Below are positions 46,332 through 55,304 of a DNA stretch of 64,000 bases, piece by piece. How positions within the stretch are numbered: the first letter of the stretch is position 1; every line of letters starts with the position of its first letter. The stretch is from Caldicellulosiruptoraceae bacterium PP1 (lineage in GTDB: Bacteria; Bacillota; Thermoanaerobacteria; Caldicellulosiruptorales; Caldicellulosiruptoraceae). The notes under the pieces are model-generated. The model worked only from the letters and a program-made list of their open reading frames with translations, was not told the DNA's origin and did not search any database. The stretch lies in NCBI GenBank assembly GCA_041320695.1, contig JBGGOQ010000002.1:333618-397617 (forward strand), in the 5' to 3' direction. Made by a program: the position numbers and the translations under genes.

Positions 46332-47117
46332 ATGTTTGTATGGGATAATAAAGTTTTGTTGATTACAGGTGGAACAAGAGGAATAGGGAAAGCAATTGTT
46401 GATGAACTTATAAAAAAGAATGTGAAAATTATCATTGCTGCTCGTTCTAATGATGAGTTATTAAAAATTGAGAATGAGTTTATTAAAAATAAAGATGACA
46501 TTTTATTAGTACAGGCTGACATATCACAAGAATCTGATTGTAAAAAGGTTATCGAATTAGGTTATAACAATTTCAAAAAAATAGATATCTTAATTAATAA
46601 TGCAGGGATTGGCCTAAGAGATAAAATTGAAGATATCAATGACAGTGATTTAAGAAAGGTTTTTGATATTAATTTTTACGGCAGTTTTTATATGATAAAA
46701 TATACTATTCCATATTTTAAAAAACAAAAAGGAGGAACTATTGTAAACATATGCTCTTTAGGAGTAAAAAGACCTGTTCCTAATACTGGAGGATATACAT
46801 TAAGTAAAGTTTCTCTTGCCTATTTAGGAGATATTATAAGAATAGAGAATAGTAAAGATAATATAAAAGTTTTAAATGTTTTTCCGGGCTCTGTTGAAAC
46901 AAGCTTTAGAAAGAATGCTTTGGGTAAAGAATATCCACAAAATGAAAAAAGGCTATCTAGACTATCACCATCAATTGTTGCAAAAAGGATAATAAAAGGC
47001 ATTGAGAAAGGCCAAAAAGAGATATATACATCAAATGCTGATAAAATAATGGCAATTTTTACAAGACTTTTTCCAAGTTTATCTGATTATATTATTCTAA
47101 AATCTTTCAAAATATAG
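46332..47117 (+). CDS. SDR family oxidoreductase
   Basis: A 261-residue short-chain dehydrogenase: cofactor motif TGGTRGIG (about 11-18), NNAG (near residue 88) and catalytic Ser with the pair YTLSK (Tyr-x-x-x-Lys). Acidic residues after beta 2 are absent (ARSN), which leans to NADP(H). Substrate cannot be predicted; similar to ketoacyl-ACP reductase-like or DltE-type proteins. ATG at 46332 follows AAAAAGGGGA. Monocistronic. Confidence 0.85.
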   Translation: MFVWDNKVLLITGGTRGIGKAIVDELIKKNVKIIIAARSNDELLKIENEFIKNKDDILLVQADISQESDCKKVIELGYNNFKKIDILINNAGIGLRDKIEDINDSDLRKVFDINFYGSFYMIKYTIPYFKKQKGGTIVNICSLGVKRPVPNTGGYTLSKVSLAYLGDIIRIENSKDNIKVLNVFPGSVETSFRKNALGKEYPQNEKRLSRLSPSIVAKRIIKGIEKGQKEIYTSNADKIMAIFTRLFPSLSDYIILKSFKI

Positions 47118-47323
47118 TATTTAATAAAATTAGTGGGATAGAATTTGCTACAATTCAAGAACTATTTTCTTCTCATCTTTGCGTAAAGCAATAATATTTC
47201 AAGTGGAAATTCTTCATTAATACTATTTTCTATAATAAATTAATCTGCCATATCAAAAATTTTTAGTTATTTAGCTTATAAAAACATTGACTACTTTAAC
47301 AAAATAAATTATGACAGTTTTTA

Positions 47324-47352
47324 TTGACAAAAATTATTTTAGTTAATAAAAT
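47324..47352 (+). promoter_or_regulatory. Sigma-A promoter of the MarR-ABC operon
   Basis: TTGACA (47324-47329) and TAAAAT (47347-47352) spaced by 17 bases, ending 36 bases before the MarR start. The upstream part of the 271-base gap shows nothing else I recognise. Confidence 0.7.
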
Positions 47353-47388
47353 ATTTAGTAAGTAAAATAAAATATGGAGTGAAGAATC

Positions 47389-47841
47389 TTGAAAGAGCAA
47401 GAAAATATTGAATATATTGCTCAAGAGCTTATGAATAGTTTCATAAAGCTTAATAATTCTAGAAGGAAAAAACGAAGTGATAGGTTTGGGATAAAAAGGA
47501 GTGAGTTTTTTTTATTAAATCTTCTATATCATAACGTTGATAAAGAACAGGGTATGAAAGTATCTGATATAAGTTCAGCACTCGAGATTACACCGGCAGC
47601 TGTTACGCATATGATAAATTCATTAGAGGATTTAGGATATGTGAAAAGGATAAACCACCCAACTGATAGAAGAGTAGTACTCATCTCACTTACACAAAAA
47701 GGCTTTGAACTTACAGAAAAGATGCACCAAGAATTTTATGAAGATTCAAAAGATTTAGTTAATTATTTGGGAACTGATAAAAGTTTTGAACTGATAAAAC
47801 TATTAAAACTATCAATCAAATTTTATCAGGAAAAAAAGTGA
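47389..47841 (+). CDS. MarR-family transcriptional regulator
   Basis: A 150-residue winged-helix regulator. The recognition helix region LEITPAAVTHMINSLEDLGY and the wing RINHPTDRRVVLISLT are typical of MarR. TTG at 47389 follows TGGAGTGA. The two ABC exporter genes follow 21 bases later, so it probably represses its own operon and is relieved by a ligand that the pump exports. Confidence 0.9.
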   Translation: MKEQENIEYIAQELMNSFIKLNNSRRKKRSDRFGIKRSEFFLLNLLYHNVDKEQGMKVSDISSALEITPAAVTHMINSLEDLGYVKRINHPTDRRVVLISLTQKGFELTEKMHQEFYEDSKDLVNYLGTDKSFELIKLLKLSIKFYQEKK

Positions 47842-47862
47842 TGCAATTAGGGGGATAATTTT

Positions 47863-49599
47863 ATGAAAAAGCTTTTTGTATTTTTAAAACCTTTTTGGAA
47901 GGCTGTTATTCTTGCTCCTTTATTGATGGTAATTGAAGTAGTTACAGATTTAATGCAGCCTGCTTTATTAGCTAGAATTGTTGATAGTGGTGTTATGAAA
48001 GGTAATCTAAACTATGTAATCAAAACCGGACTTATCATGTTATTGCTTGCTTTTATTGGTATGGTTGGAGGAATAGGCTGTACAATATTTGCAAGTATTG
48101 CAAGCCAAAACTTTGGATGCAGCCTAAGAGAGCATCTATTTAAAAAAATAATGAGTTTTTCATTTAAAAATATAGATAAATTCAAAGCATCTTCATTAAT
48201 AACAAGGCTTACAAATGATGTTATGCAAGTTCAGGGACTTGTTTTTATGTCACTTCGTGTTGTTGTAAGAGCCCCTCTTTTATTCATTGGTGGAATTGTT
48301 ATGGTAGTATTGATAAATGCACATTTATCAATAATTCTTTTAGCTACAATTCCTATTGTTGCTTTTTCTTTATACATAATATCAAAGCGTAGTATGCCTT
48401 TGTTTTCGTGGGTTCAAAAAAAGATTGATAGAGTAAACGAAGTTATAAGAGAAAACCTTATGGGCGTAAGAGTAGTTAAGGCTTTTGTTAGAGAAACTTT
48501 AGAGAAATCAAGATTTTTTATTGCAAATAAAGAGCTTTTGTCAACATCTTTAAGGGCTTTTTCTTTAACTTTGTTAATATGGCCATCAATGATGTTTGCT
48601 ATGAACTTAAGTACAATTTTGGTTTTATGGTTTGGTGCATTTCAAGTAAAATACGGTTCAATGCATGTTGGAGAAATTATTGCTTATATAAATTACCTAA
48701 ACCAGATATTATTTTCTCTAATGATGATAGGAAATATCTTTTTATTTATTTCAAGAGCAAGTGCTTCAGCAGATAGAATAAATGAGGTGCTTTCAACTCA
48801 AGTTGATATACAAAATCAAGAAGATGCTATAAAAAAACCCATAAAGTTTGGTAAAGTTGAATTTAAAAACGTAACATTTAAATATGAAGATTCTAAAAGT
48901 GAACCTGTTCTTAAAAATATATCTTTTGTTGCACAACCTGGTGAAACAATAGCTATTATTGGAGCAACAGGTTCAGGAAAGACAACACTTGTTAGCCTTA
49001 TTCCGAGACTATATGATGTAGAAAACGGAAGTATATTAATTGACGATATTGATATCAAAAAAATGGATATTGATACATTACGAAAAAGCATAGGTGTAGT
49101 ATTCCAAGATACTTTATTATTTAGTGGAACAATTGAAGAAAATATAAAATGGGGTAAATTTGATGCCCAAAAGGAAGAAATAGAGTATGCAACACAAATA
49201 GCACAAGCTTATGAATTTATTAATAGTTTCCCTGATCGCTTTGAAACAATTATAGGGCAAAGAGGTGTTAATTTATCAGGAGGACAAAAACAAAGGCTAT
49301 CTTTAGCACGAGCAATAATTAAAAATCCTAAAATACTTATATTAGACGATTGTACTTCAGCAGTTGACCTGTCAAGCGAAAGGAAAATAAGAAATGCTTT
49401 AAAGGATACGCTTGGTAAATGTACTACATTTATAGTTGCTCAGAGAATAAGCACAATAATGGAAGCAGATAAAATCATTGTTTTAGATAATGGAGAGATT
49501 GTAGCAACTGGGACTCATGAAGAGCTAATAAAGAGCTGTTCAATTTATCAAGAGATTTATAATTCTCAGCTTGGAAATGGTGGTGAAGAAAATGAGTGA
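47863..49599 (+). CDS. Heterodimeric ABC exporter half with degenerate catalytic site
   Basis: A 578-residue half-transporter: six membrane helices (about 1-310), then an ATPase domain with Walker A GATGSGKTT (from residue 367), signature LSGGQKQR and Walker B LILDD in which Asp496 replaces the catalytic Glu. This is the pattern of the non-canonical partner in heterodimeric type IV exporters such as TM287/288 and LmrCD. It is co-translated with the next gene (8-base overlap), which carries the intact glutamate. Likely a multidrug or lipid exporter. Confidence 0.9.
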   Translation: MKKLFVFLKPFWKAVILAPLLMVIEVVTDLMQPALLARIVDSGVMKGNLNYVIKTGLIMLLLAFIGMVGGIGCTIFASIASQNFGCSLREHLFKKIMSFSFKNIDKFKASSLITRLTNDVMQVQGLVFMSLRVVVRAPLLFIGGIVMVVLINAHLSIILLATIPIVAFSLYIISKRSMPLFSWVQKKIDRVNEVIRENLMGVRVVKAFVRETLEKSRFFIANKELLSTSLRAFSLTLLIWPSMMFAMNLSTILVLWFGAFQVKYGSMHVGEIIAYINYLNQILFSLMMIGNIFLFISRASASADRINEVLSTQVDIQNQEDAIKKPIKFGKVEFKNVTFKYEDSKSEPVLKNISFVAQPGETIAIIGATGSGKTTLVSLIPRLYDVENGSILIDDIDIKKMDIDTLRKSIGVVFQDTLLFSGTIEENIKWGKFDAQKEEIEYATQIAQAYEFINSFPDRFETIIGQRGVNLSGGQKQRLSLARAIIKNPKILILDDCTSAVDLSSERKIRNALKDTLGKCTTFIVAQRISTIMEADKIIVLDNGEIVATGTHEELIKSCSIYQEIYNSQLGNGGEENE

Positions 49600-51466
49600 A
49601 AAAAAGGATTGGGGGAATAGAGAAAATGTTAATATTCAAAATTCGCAACCGGGTGGGTTTGGAAGACCTGGTGCAGGCTTTGGAAGACCAATGGGAGGGC
49701 CACATGGTGTTAGTCTTTCAACATCTAAACCCAAAGATGCTAAAAAAACATTAAAAAGATTATTAAAATATCTTAGTAAGCACAGAATTTTATTTTTATT
49801 TGTAATAATAGCAATATTGATAAACATTGGTGTATCACTATTAAATCCTTATTTAATTGGTAAAACAATAGATAGTTTCATAATACCTAAGGATTTTAAA
49901 GGACTTTTTAGAATGTTATTGGTTTTAGGAATCCTTTATATACTTTCAATAATATTTACTTGGCTTCAAAGTTATATAATGATGCATATAACCCAGAAAA
50001 CTATTTTTGAAATGAGAAATGACGTTTTTGCAAAACTACAAAAGCTCCCTATACATTTTTTTGATACAAAGCAGCATGGAGATATAATGAGTAGACTTAC
50101 TAATGATATAGATAATCTAAGTAATACATTGAATTCGAGTTTAGTCCAAATCTTTTCAAGCGGTATTACATTAATTGGAACAGTTATTATTATGTTAAAT
50201 TTAAGTATTATAATGACAATTGTTAGCCTTTTGGTTGTCCCAATTATGTTTTACTGTACAAACTTTATTGCAAAAAGAACAAGAAAGTTTTATACTGAAC
50301 AACAATCCAAATTAGGACAAATTAATGGAATAATTGAAGAGGATATCACAGGGCTTAAAGTAATAAAGGTTTTTGATAGAGAAGAAGAGGAAATAAATAA
50401 ATTTGAAAAAATAAACAATGAATTTCGAAGTGTTGGAATTAAAGCTCAGATATTTTCAGGTGTTATACCACCTATGATGAATGTTTTAACAAACCTTAGT
50501 TTTGCATTAGTTGCTGCTGCTGGGGGATACCTTGCTTTGAATAAAGTTATTACTATTGGAACAATAGCTACATTTATAAATTATTCAAGACAATTCACGA
50601 GGCCATTAAATGAACTTGCAAATCAATTTAATATGCTTCAATCTGGTTTTGCAAGTGCTGAAAGAATTTTTGCAATTATTGATGAAAAGCCAGAAAAGCC
50701 TGATACTGAAGATGCAATAAACTTAAAAAACATAAAAGGTGAGCTTGAGTTCAAAAACGTAAGCTTTTCATATAATAAGGATTTCAAAGTACTTAAAAAC
50801 ATATCATTTAAAGCAAGGCCCGGCCAAACCATTGCTATAGTTGGGCCGACAGGTGCAGGTAAAACAACTATTGTAAATTTATTAATGAGATTTTATGATG
50901 TTGACCAAGGCTCAATACTGCTTGATGGTGTAGATATTAGAAAAATAAAAAGAGATAACTTAAGAAAAGCAATTGGAATTGTATTACAAGATACATTTTT
51001 GTTTTCAGAAACAATTACTGATAATATTAGATATGGAAAGATTGATGCATTAGAAGAAGAAGTAGAACGAGCTGCAAAACTTTCTAATGCCCATCAATTC
51101 ATAAAAAGATTACAAAATGGATATAAAACCATTCTTTCAGATAATGGATTCAATCTAAGCCAAGGACAAAGGCAGCTTTTAGCTATATCAAGAGCAATAC
51201 TGGCAGACCCAGCAATTTTGATTTTAGATGAGGCAACAAGTAATATAGATACAAGAACAGAAAAACATGTTCAAGAGGCAATGTTAAACTTAATGAAAGG
51301 TAGAACAAGCATTGTAATAGCTCATAGGTTAAGTACAATTAAGAATGCCGATTTAATATTGTTTATAAATGATGGTCAGATAGTTGAAAGTGGAACACAT
51401 GATGAGTTATTAAATAAAAAAGGCTTTTATTATAACCTATATATGAGCCAGTTTAGTATAGTATAA
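49592..51466 (+). CDS. Heterodimeric ABC exporter half with canonical catalytic site
   Basis: Second half of the exporter, 624 residues. A Gly/Pro/Arg-rich N-terminal tail (PGGFGRPGAGFGRPMGGPHG, about 14-33) precedes six helices. The ATPase domain has GPTGAGKTT, a deviant signature LSQGQRQ and Walker B LILDEATS with Glu547. Together with the upstream half it makes one active and one degenerate ATP site. I chose ATG at 49592; the in-frame GTG-type start at 49571 lies deep inside the previous gene. Confidence 0.9.
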   Translation: MSEKKDWGNRENVNIQNSQPGGFGRPGAGFGRPMGGPHGVSLSTSKPKDAKKTLKRLLKYLSKHRILFLFVIIAILINIGVSLLNPYLIGKTIDSFIIPKDFKGLFRMLLVLGILYILSIIFTWLQSYIMMHITQKTIFEMRNDVFAKLQKLPIHFFDTKQHGDIMSRLTNDIDNLSNTLNSSLVQIFSSGITLIGTVIIMLNLSIIMTIVSLLVVPIMFYCTNFIAKRTRKFYTEQQSKLGQINGIIEEDITGLKVIKVFDREEEEINKFEKINNEFRSVGIKAQIFSGVIPPMMNVLTNLSFALVAAAGGYLALNKVITIGTIATFINYSRQFTRPLNELANQFNMLQSGFASAERIFAIIDEKPEKPDTEDAINLKNIKGELEFKNVSFSYNKDFKVLKNISFKARPGQTIAIVGPTGAGKTTIVNLLMRFYDVDQGSILLDGVDIRKIKRDNLRKAIGIVLQDTFLFSETITDNIRYGKIDALEEEVERAAKLSNAHQFIKRLQNGYKTILSDNGFNLSQGQRQLLAISRAILADPAILILDEATSNIDTRTEKHVQEAMLNLMKGRTSIVIAHRLSTIKNADLILFINDGQIVESGTHDELLNKKGFYYNLYMSQFSIV

Positions 51467-51516
51467 GCAATATTTTTCATCTTAATCAATAGTTTAGCTA
51501 AGAAAATTCAAAAAAT

Positions 51517-51546
51517 AAAGCTCTGCATAAATTTTTGCAGAGCTTT
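51517..51546 (-). terminator. Terminator for the Gfo/Idh gene, also after the ABC operon
   Basis: Perfect 11-base stem (51517-51527 with 51536-51546). On the minus strand it is followed by a T-rich run, on the plus strand by a weaker one. Confidence 0.8.
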
Positions 51547-51554
51547 AAAATTAT

Positions 51555-52718
51555 CTAAAGTGAATCTACCTCAATCCAATGGCCTTTTTCTATTGATAAA
51601 TCTACTGCTTCAAGCACTTGTGAGCATTTTACACCATCAACAAAGTCAGGTGAGGTAGGTGTGTCTTTTGCAATTGCTTCTATAAACTCATAAAATTCAT
51701 GTACAAATGTATGTTCATATCCTATGACATGTCCTGCTGGCCACCAAGCCTCCATATATGGATGGATTGATTCAGTAACCTGTATTGTTCTAAAGCCTTT
51801 AAGACCTTCTTCATCATCATAACTAAAGTATTGAAGCTCATTCATTCTTTCAAATTCAAACTTAATGCTTCCTTTGCTACCATTTATCTCAAAAGACATA
51901 CCATTTTTATGTCCATTTGCAAATCTTGTTGCTTCAAAAGAACCCAAAGCTCCATTTTTAAAATGAGCCAAGAAAAGTGTGGCATCATCAACAGTAACCT
52001 CACCTTTTGGAGCATCTTGTTGAGCCTTCCCACTTAGTCCTGTCATTTTCTCAACAAGTGGTCTTTCCTTAATAAATGTTTTACTCATACCAATTACTTT
52101 TTCTATATCCCCTACAAGAAAACGAGCAAGGTCAATTAGATGTGCTCCTAAATCACCATGAGAACCTGAACCAGCAACATTTTTATCAAGTCTCCATACA
52201 AGTGGGAAATTAGGGTCTACAATCCAATCTTGAAGATAAAGAGCTCTAAAGTGATATATGGTCCCAATCTTTCCTTGGTCAATTAGTCTTTTTGCTAATT
52301 GAATTGCTGGAGCAAATCGGTAGTTAAAGCCAATCTGATGTTTAACCTTGTTTTTTTGAACTGCATTAAGCATTTCACGTGCATCTTTGAGAGTTAAAGC
52401 TAAAGGCTTTTCACAAAAGATATGTTTTCCTGCATTTGCTGCTTTTATAGCAATCTCTTTATGAACATTACTTGGAGCTGCAATATCAATAATATCAATA
52501 TCAGAACGTTCAATTAGTTTTTCCCATGATGTTTCGTAGCTTTCCCAACCAAGTTTTTGAGCTGCTTCACTTACCCATTTTTCATCTCTACCACAAATAG
52601 CTTTTAAATTTACCTTTTTACTTGGATTAAAAAACATACTAAGTCTTTGTAAAGCATTACTATGTGCTTTACCCATAAATTTATATCCAATAAGCCCAAC
52701 ATTTAAAACATCACCCAT
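51555..52718 (-). CDS. Gfo/Idh/MocA family dehydrogenase
   Basis: A 387-residue NAD(P)-dependent sugar or inositol dehydrogenase-like protein. The N-terminal Rossmann domain begins NVGLIGYKFMGKAHSNAL and contains the family EKPLALT motif (about residues 98-104); the catalytic His/Asp region HGDLGAHLIDLARF follows. Likely oxidises a polyol or sugar; substrate unknown. Start ATG 52718 is 8 bases after GGGGG. It is divergent from a zinc alcohol dehydrogenase, and the pair may form a small sugar-alcohol pathway. Confidence 0.88.
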   Translation of the reverse strand: MGDVLNVGLIGYKFMGKAHSNALQRLSMFFNPSKKVNLKAICGRDEKWVSEAAQKLGWESYETSWEKLIERSDIDIIDIAAPSNVHKEIAIKAANAGKHIFCEKPLALTLKDAREMLNAVQKNKVKHQIGFNYRFAPAIQLAKRLIDQGKIGTIYHFRALYLQDWIVDPNFPLVWRLDKNVAGSGSHGDLGAHLIDLARFLVGDIEKVIGMSKTFIKERPLVEKMTGLSGKAQQDAPKGEVTVDDATLFLAHFKNGALGSFEATRFANGHKNGMSFEINGSKGSIKFEFERMNELQYFSYDDEEGLKGFRTIQVTESIHPYMEAWWPAGHVIGYEHTFVHEFYEFIEAIAKDTPTSPDFVDGVKCSQVLEAVDLSIEKGHWIEVDSL

Positions 52719-52869
52719 ATTACCAACCCCCAATTTCGGAATATATATTCCTTTTTAATAATTATATTAAAAAATTGGTAATATTGAAATAAAATTATTA
52801 ACAATAATTTCTATTAAAAAATCTTGTATAATATATGTATGAGTATTAAATTTGTGGGAGGGAATGATA

Positions 52870-53892
52870 ATGATACAAGCAGTTATGACACAACCTGGGA
52901 AAATTGAATTTATTGAAATACCTGTACCTGAAATAAAGGATAATCAAGTTTTAATAAAAATGATGAGGATAGGTGTTTGTGGTTCTGATATTCATGTTTA
53001 TCATGGAAAACACCCTTATACTACATATCCTGTTGTTCAAGGACATGAGGTATCTGGAGAAATTGTAAAAATTGGTGAGAATGTAACTGGATTATTTGTA
53101 GGTGATAAAGTAACAGTTCAGCCTCAAGTAGTTTGTGGTAAATGTTATTCTTGTATTCATGGCAACTATCATATTTGCGATAATCTAAAAGTTATGGGTT
53201 TTCAAACAACAGGAATGGCATCAGAATATTTTGCTGTTGATGCAGAAAAGGTAATTAAATTACCTAATGACCTTAGTTTTGATGAAGGTGCAATGATAGA
53301 ACCACTTGCAGTTGCAGTACATGCTGTTAAGAAAATAGGAGATATAAAAGATAAAAAAATATTAGTTTTAGGTGCTGGGCCAATAGGAAATTTGGTAGCT
53401 CAAACTGCTAAAGGCATTGGTGCTGCATCTATCATGATTACTGATGTAAGTGGTTATAGGTTAGAGAAAGCTAAAGAGTGTGGAATAGATTATTGTATAA
53501 ATGTTAATGATCATAACTTAGAAAATGAAATTAAAAATATATTTGGGGCTGATAAAGCTGATGTTATTTTTGAGTGTGTAGGTTCAAACCAAACAATTAA
53601 TCAAGCAATAAATGTTGCCCGAAAAGGTAGCGAAATTGTTGTAGTTGGTGTATATGGGGATAAAGTAAATGTTGATATGGGGCTGGTCCAAGATAGAGAA
53701 TTAAGGCTATATGGAACTTTGATGTATAAAAAAGAGGATTATATAACAGCTATCGAATTAGTTGAAAATGGGAAAATAAATTTAAAAACATTAATAACTA
53801 ACCATTTTACATTTAAGGATTATCTAAAGGCCTATGAATTTATTGACAACATGAAGGATAAAGTAATGAAGGTGATGGTTGATATCCATTAA
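52870..53892 (+). CDS. Zinc-dependent medium-chain alcohol dehydrogenase (sorbitol/threonine type)
   Basis: A 340-residue zinc MDR enzyme. GVCGSDIHVYHG and GHEVSGE hold the catalytic-zinc ligands. PQVVCGKCYSCIHGNYHICD carries the structural-zinc cysteines, and VLGAGPIGNLVAQ the NAD-binding motif. Similar to sorbitol, galactitol-phosphate or L-threonine dehydrogenases. ATG at 52870 follows GGGAGGGA (52856-52863). Its promoter region is shared with the divergent Gfo/Idh gene; TATAAT lies at 52827-52832. Confidence 0.88.
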   Translation: MIQAVMTQPGKIEFIEIPVPEIKDNQVLIKMMRIGVCGSDIHVYHGKHPYTTYPVVQGHEVSGEIVKIGENVTGLFVGDKVTVQPQVVCGKCYSCIHGNYHICDNLKVMGFQTTGMASEYFAVDAEKVIKLPNDLSFDEGAMIEPLAVAVHAVKKIGDIKDKKILVLGAGPIGNLVAQTAKGIGAASIMITDVSGYRLEKAKECGIDYCINVNDHNLENEIKNIFGADKADVIFECVGSNQTINQAINVARKGSEIVVVGVYGDKVNVDMGLVQDRELRLYGTLMYKKEDYITAIELVENGKINLKTLITNHFTFKDYLKAYEFIDNMKDKVMKVMVDIH

Positions 53893-53896
53893 TGAG

Positions 53897-53973
53897 CCAA
53901 TGGGGACGGTTCTCCCTGGCTCACACTGGCAGATAGTGGCAGATAGTGAGCCAACAAGAACCGTCCCCGTTGG
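53897..53973. repeat. REP/MITE-like long hairpin
   Basis: Outer 17-base stem with one G-T pair (53897-53913 with 53957-53973; core GGGGACGGTTCT/AGAACCGTCCCC), an inner perfect stem TGGCTCAC/GTGAGCCA (53917-53924 with 53946-53953), and a tandem ten-base repeat TGGCAGATAG (53927-53946) in the loop. It is distinctly GC-richer than its surroundings. Elements with a GGGACGGTTCT core recur in clostridial genomes (recollection). It also separates convergent genes. Confidence 0.75.
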
Positions 53974-53974
53974 T

Positions 53975-54427
53975 TTAATTATCCAATATCTTTTTATATT
54001 CACCAGAAACAACCTTTTGCTTTGGGATTAGATAATATGATTTTAATTTTTTGTTGAAATCTTTTGAATAGACTTTATTAATATCAATTGGTTCATTTGA
54101 TGCTTGTGTGAAAATCAAAGTAAGATTTTTAATTGAGTTTATATTTTCCACTAAAAATGTTCTAACTGGACTTGCTATATTACCAGCCCATATAGGTGTT
54201 ATTACAAAAACATTTTCATAATTTTTAACATCTGCATTTAATTTTTTTATATTAGGACATTTCTTATAAAGAGCTTCATAACCTGAACGTAAAAAAGCAA
54301 TTATCCCTTTTCTATTAGTCAAGTCCTGTATCCTCTCTGTGTCAGAATCTATTAATGTTGATAAGTAATTTGCTATTTTTTCTGAATTGCCAGTTAGAGA
54401 ATAGTAAACAATTAAAGTATTTTTCAC
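53975..54427 (-). CDS. Flavodoxin-family protein
   Basis: A 150-residue flavodoxin-like protein with the N-terminal FMN phosphate loop (YYSLTGNSEKIA, about residues 7-18) and FVITPIWAGNIASPVRTF typical of the flavin-binding and tryptophan loop. It may be an electron carrier or NADPH-dependent reductase. GTG at 54427 is 6 bases after AAAGGATGAT; the ATG at 54436 is too close to the ribosome site. Monocistronic. Confidence 0.83.
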   Translation of the reverse strand: MKNTLIVYYSLTGNSEKIANYLSTLIDSDTERIQDLTNRKGIIAFLRSGYEALYKKCPNIKKLNADVKNYENVFVITPIWAGNIASPVRTFLVENINSIKNLTLIFTQASNEPIDINKVYSKDFNKKLKSYYLIPKQKVVSGEYKKILDN

Positions 54428-54538
54428 ATAAATCATCCTTTTTTTATTTTTATTATATCATATCAATATCTAATGCCATATTAAAAATATTTTTTCTGTA
54501 TTTTTTTAAATTTATATGTTAAAATAAATTGTCAAAAA

Positions 54539-54602
54539 CCCTGAATAAATTTCAGGGCGAGCTGTGCCTGAAAACCAGCTCGTAAAACATAAAAACAGGA
54601 GG
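54539..54602 (+). promoter_or_regulatory. preQ1-I-like riboswitch overlapping the Shine-Dalgarno
   Basis: P1 stem CGAGCTG/CAGCTCG (54558-54564 with 54576-54582) has a loop with C at the 3' end (54575), in the place of the preQ1-pairing C. An A-rich tail (54583-54595) follows, and CAG at 54596-54598 can pair with loop CTG at 54568-54570. The ribosome site AGGAGG (54597-54602) overlaps this pairing. An extra seven-base hairpin (54539-54545 with 54551-54557) abuts P1. Location before queL/queT supports the call. Expected mode: ligand binding shuts translation. Confidence 0.75.
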
Positions 54603-54607
54603 TTGAT

Positions 54608-55297
54608 ATGCAAAGGTATAGTATTGTCACATCAAAAAACAAACGTGAAGTAGTTCTTTTAAAAGCATCTCCATGCATTTGGGGAAAATGCTCCTTTTGT
54701 GACTATATTCTTGATAATTCACCCAACCAACAAGAAAATATTATTTTAAACAAAAAGGTTCTGAAAAAAGTTTCTGGGATTTTTAAATCACTTGAAGTGA
54801 TAAATTCTGGAAGTGTGTTTGAACTACCTTATGAAACATTGGTTGACATCAAGAATAAAGTTCATGAAAAAAATATTAATAAGTTATTTTTCGAAAGCCA
54901 TTGGTATTACAAAGAAAGATTAAAAGAAATCGAAGATTTTTTTGGAATACCAATAATATTTAAGTTTGGTGTTGAAACATTTGATGATTATTTTAGAAAC
55001 AAGGTTTTAAATAAAGGGGCATACTTTAATCACCACAAAGAGGTTTCTAAATATTTTAAATCTATATGTCTTTTAGTGGGAATAAAAGGGCAAACTAAAG
55101 ATATGATTGACAGAGATATTGATTGTCTACTGAGATATTTTGACTATGGTTGTATAAATATCTTCACACCAAATACAACAAAAATTGAGCAGGACAAAGA
55201 ATTAATTGAGTGGTTTAAAAACAAATATAGCTTTCTTGAAAGCTATGCAAATATTGAAATATTATGGAATAATATAGATTGGGGAATTGGAGGTTAA
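54608..55297 (+). CDS. Radical SAM protein, QueL-like queuine lyase
   Basis: A 229-residue radical SAM protein with an unusual cysteine motif CIWGKCSFC (C-x4-C-x2-C) near the N-terminus. Then follows a short barrel with FESHWYYKERL and FKFGVETFDDYFRNKVL. It is directly upstream of queT and behind a preQ1-I-like riboswitch. That arrangement matches QueL, which in Clostridioides difficile converts salvaged queuine to preQ1. I assign it on motif and context; no homology search was possible. ATG at 54608 follows AGGAGG. The cofactor would be a 4Fe-4S cluster plus SAM. Confidence 0.7.
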   Translation: MQRYSIVTSKNKREVVLLKASPCIWGKCSFCDYILDNSPNQQENIILNKKVLKKVSGIFKSLEVINSGSVFELPYETLVDIKNKVHEKNINKLFFESHWYYKERLKEIEDFFGIPIIFKFGVETFDDYFRNKVLNKGAYFNHHKEVSKYFKSICLLVGIKGQTKDMIDRDIDCLLRYFDYGCINIFTPNTTKIEQDKELIEWFKNKYSFLESYANIEILWNNIDWGIGG

Positions 55298-55304
55298 ATT
55301 TAGT

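Noticed and set aside
54539..54602. preQ1-II or preQ1-III riboswitch, or a plain terminator
   Set aside because: The short hairpin with A-rich tail and three-base pseudoknot fits preQ1-I; there is no T-run, so a terminator is unlikely.
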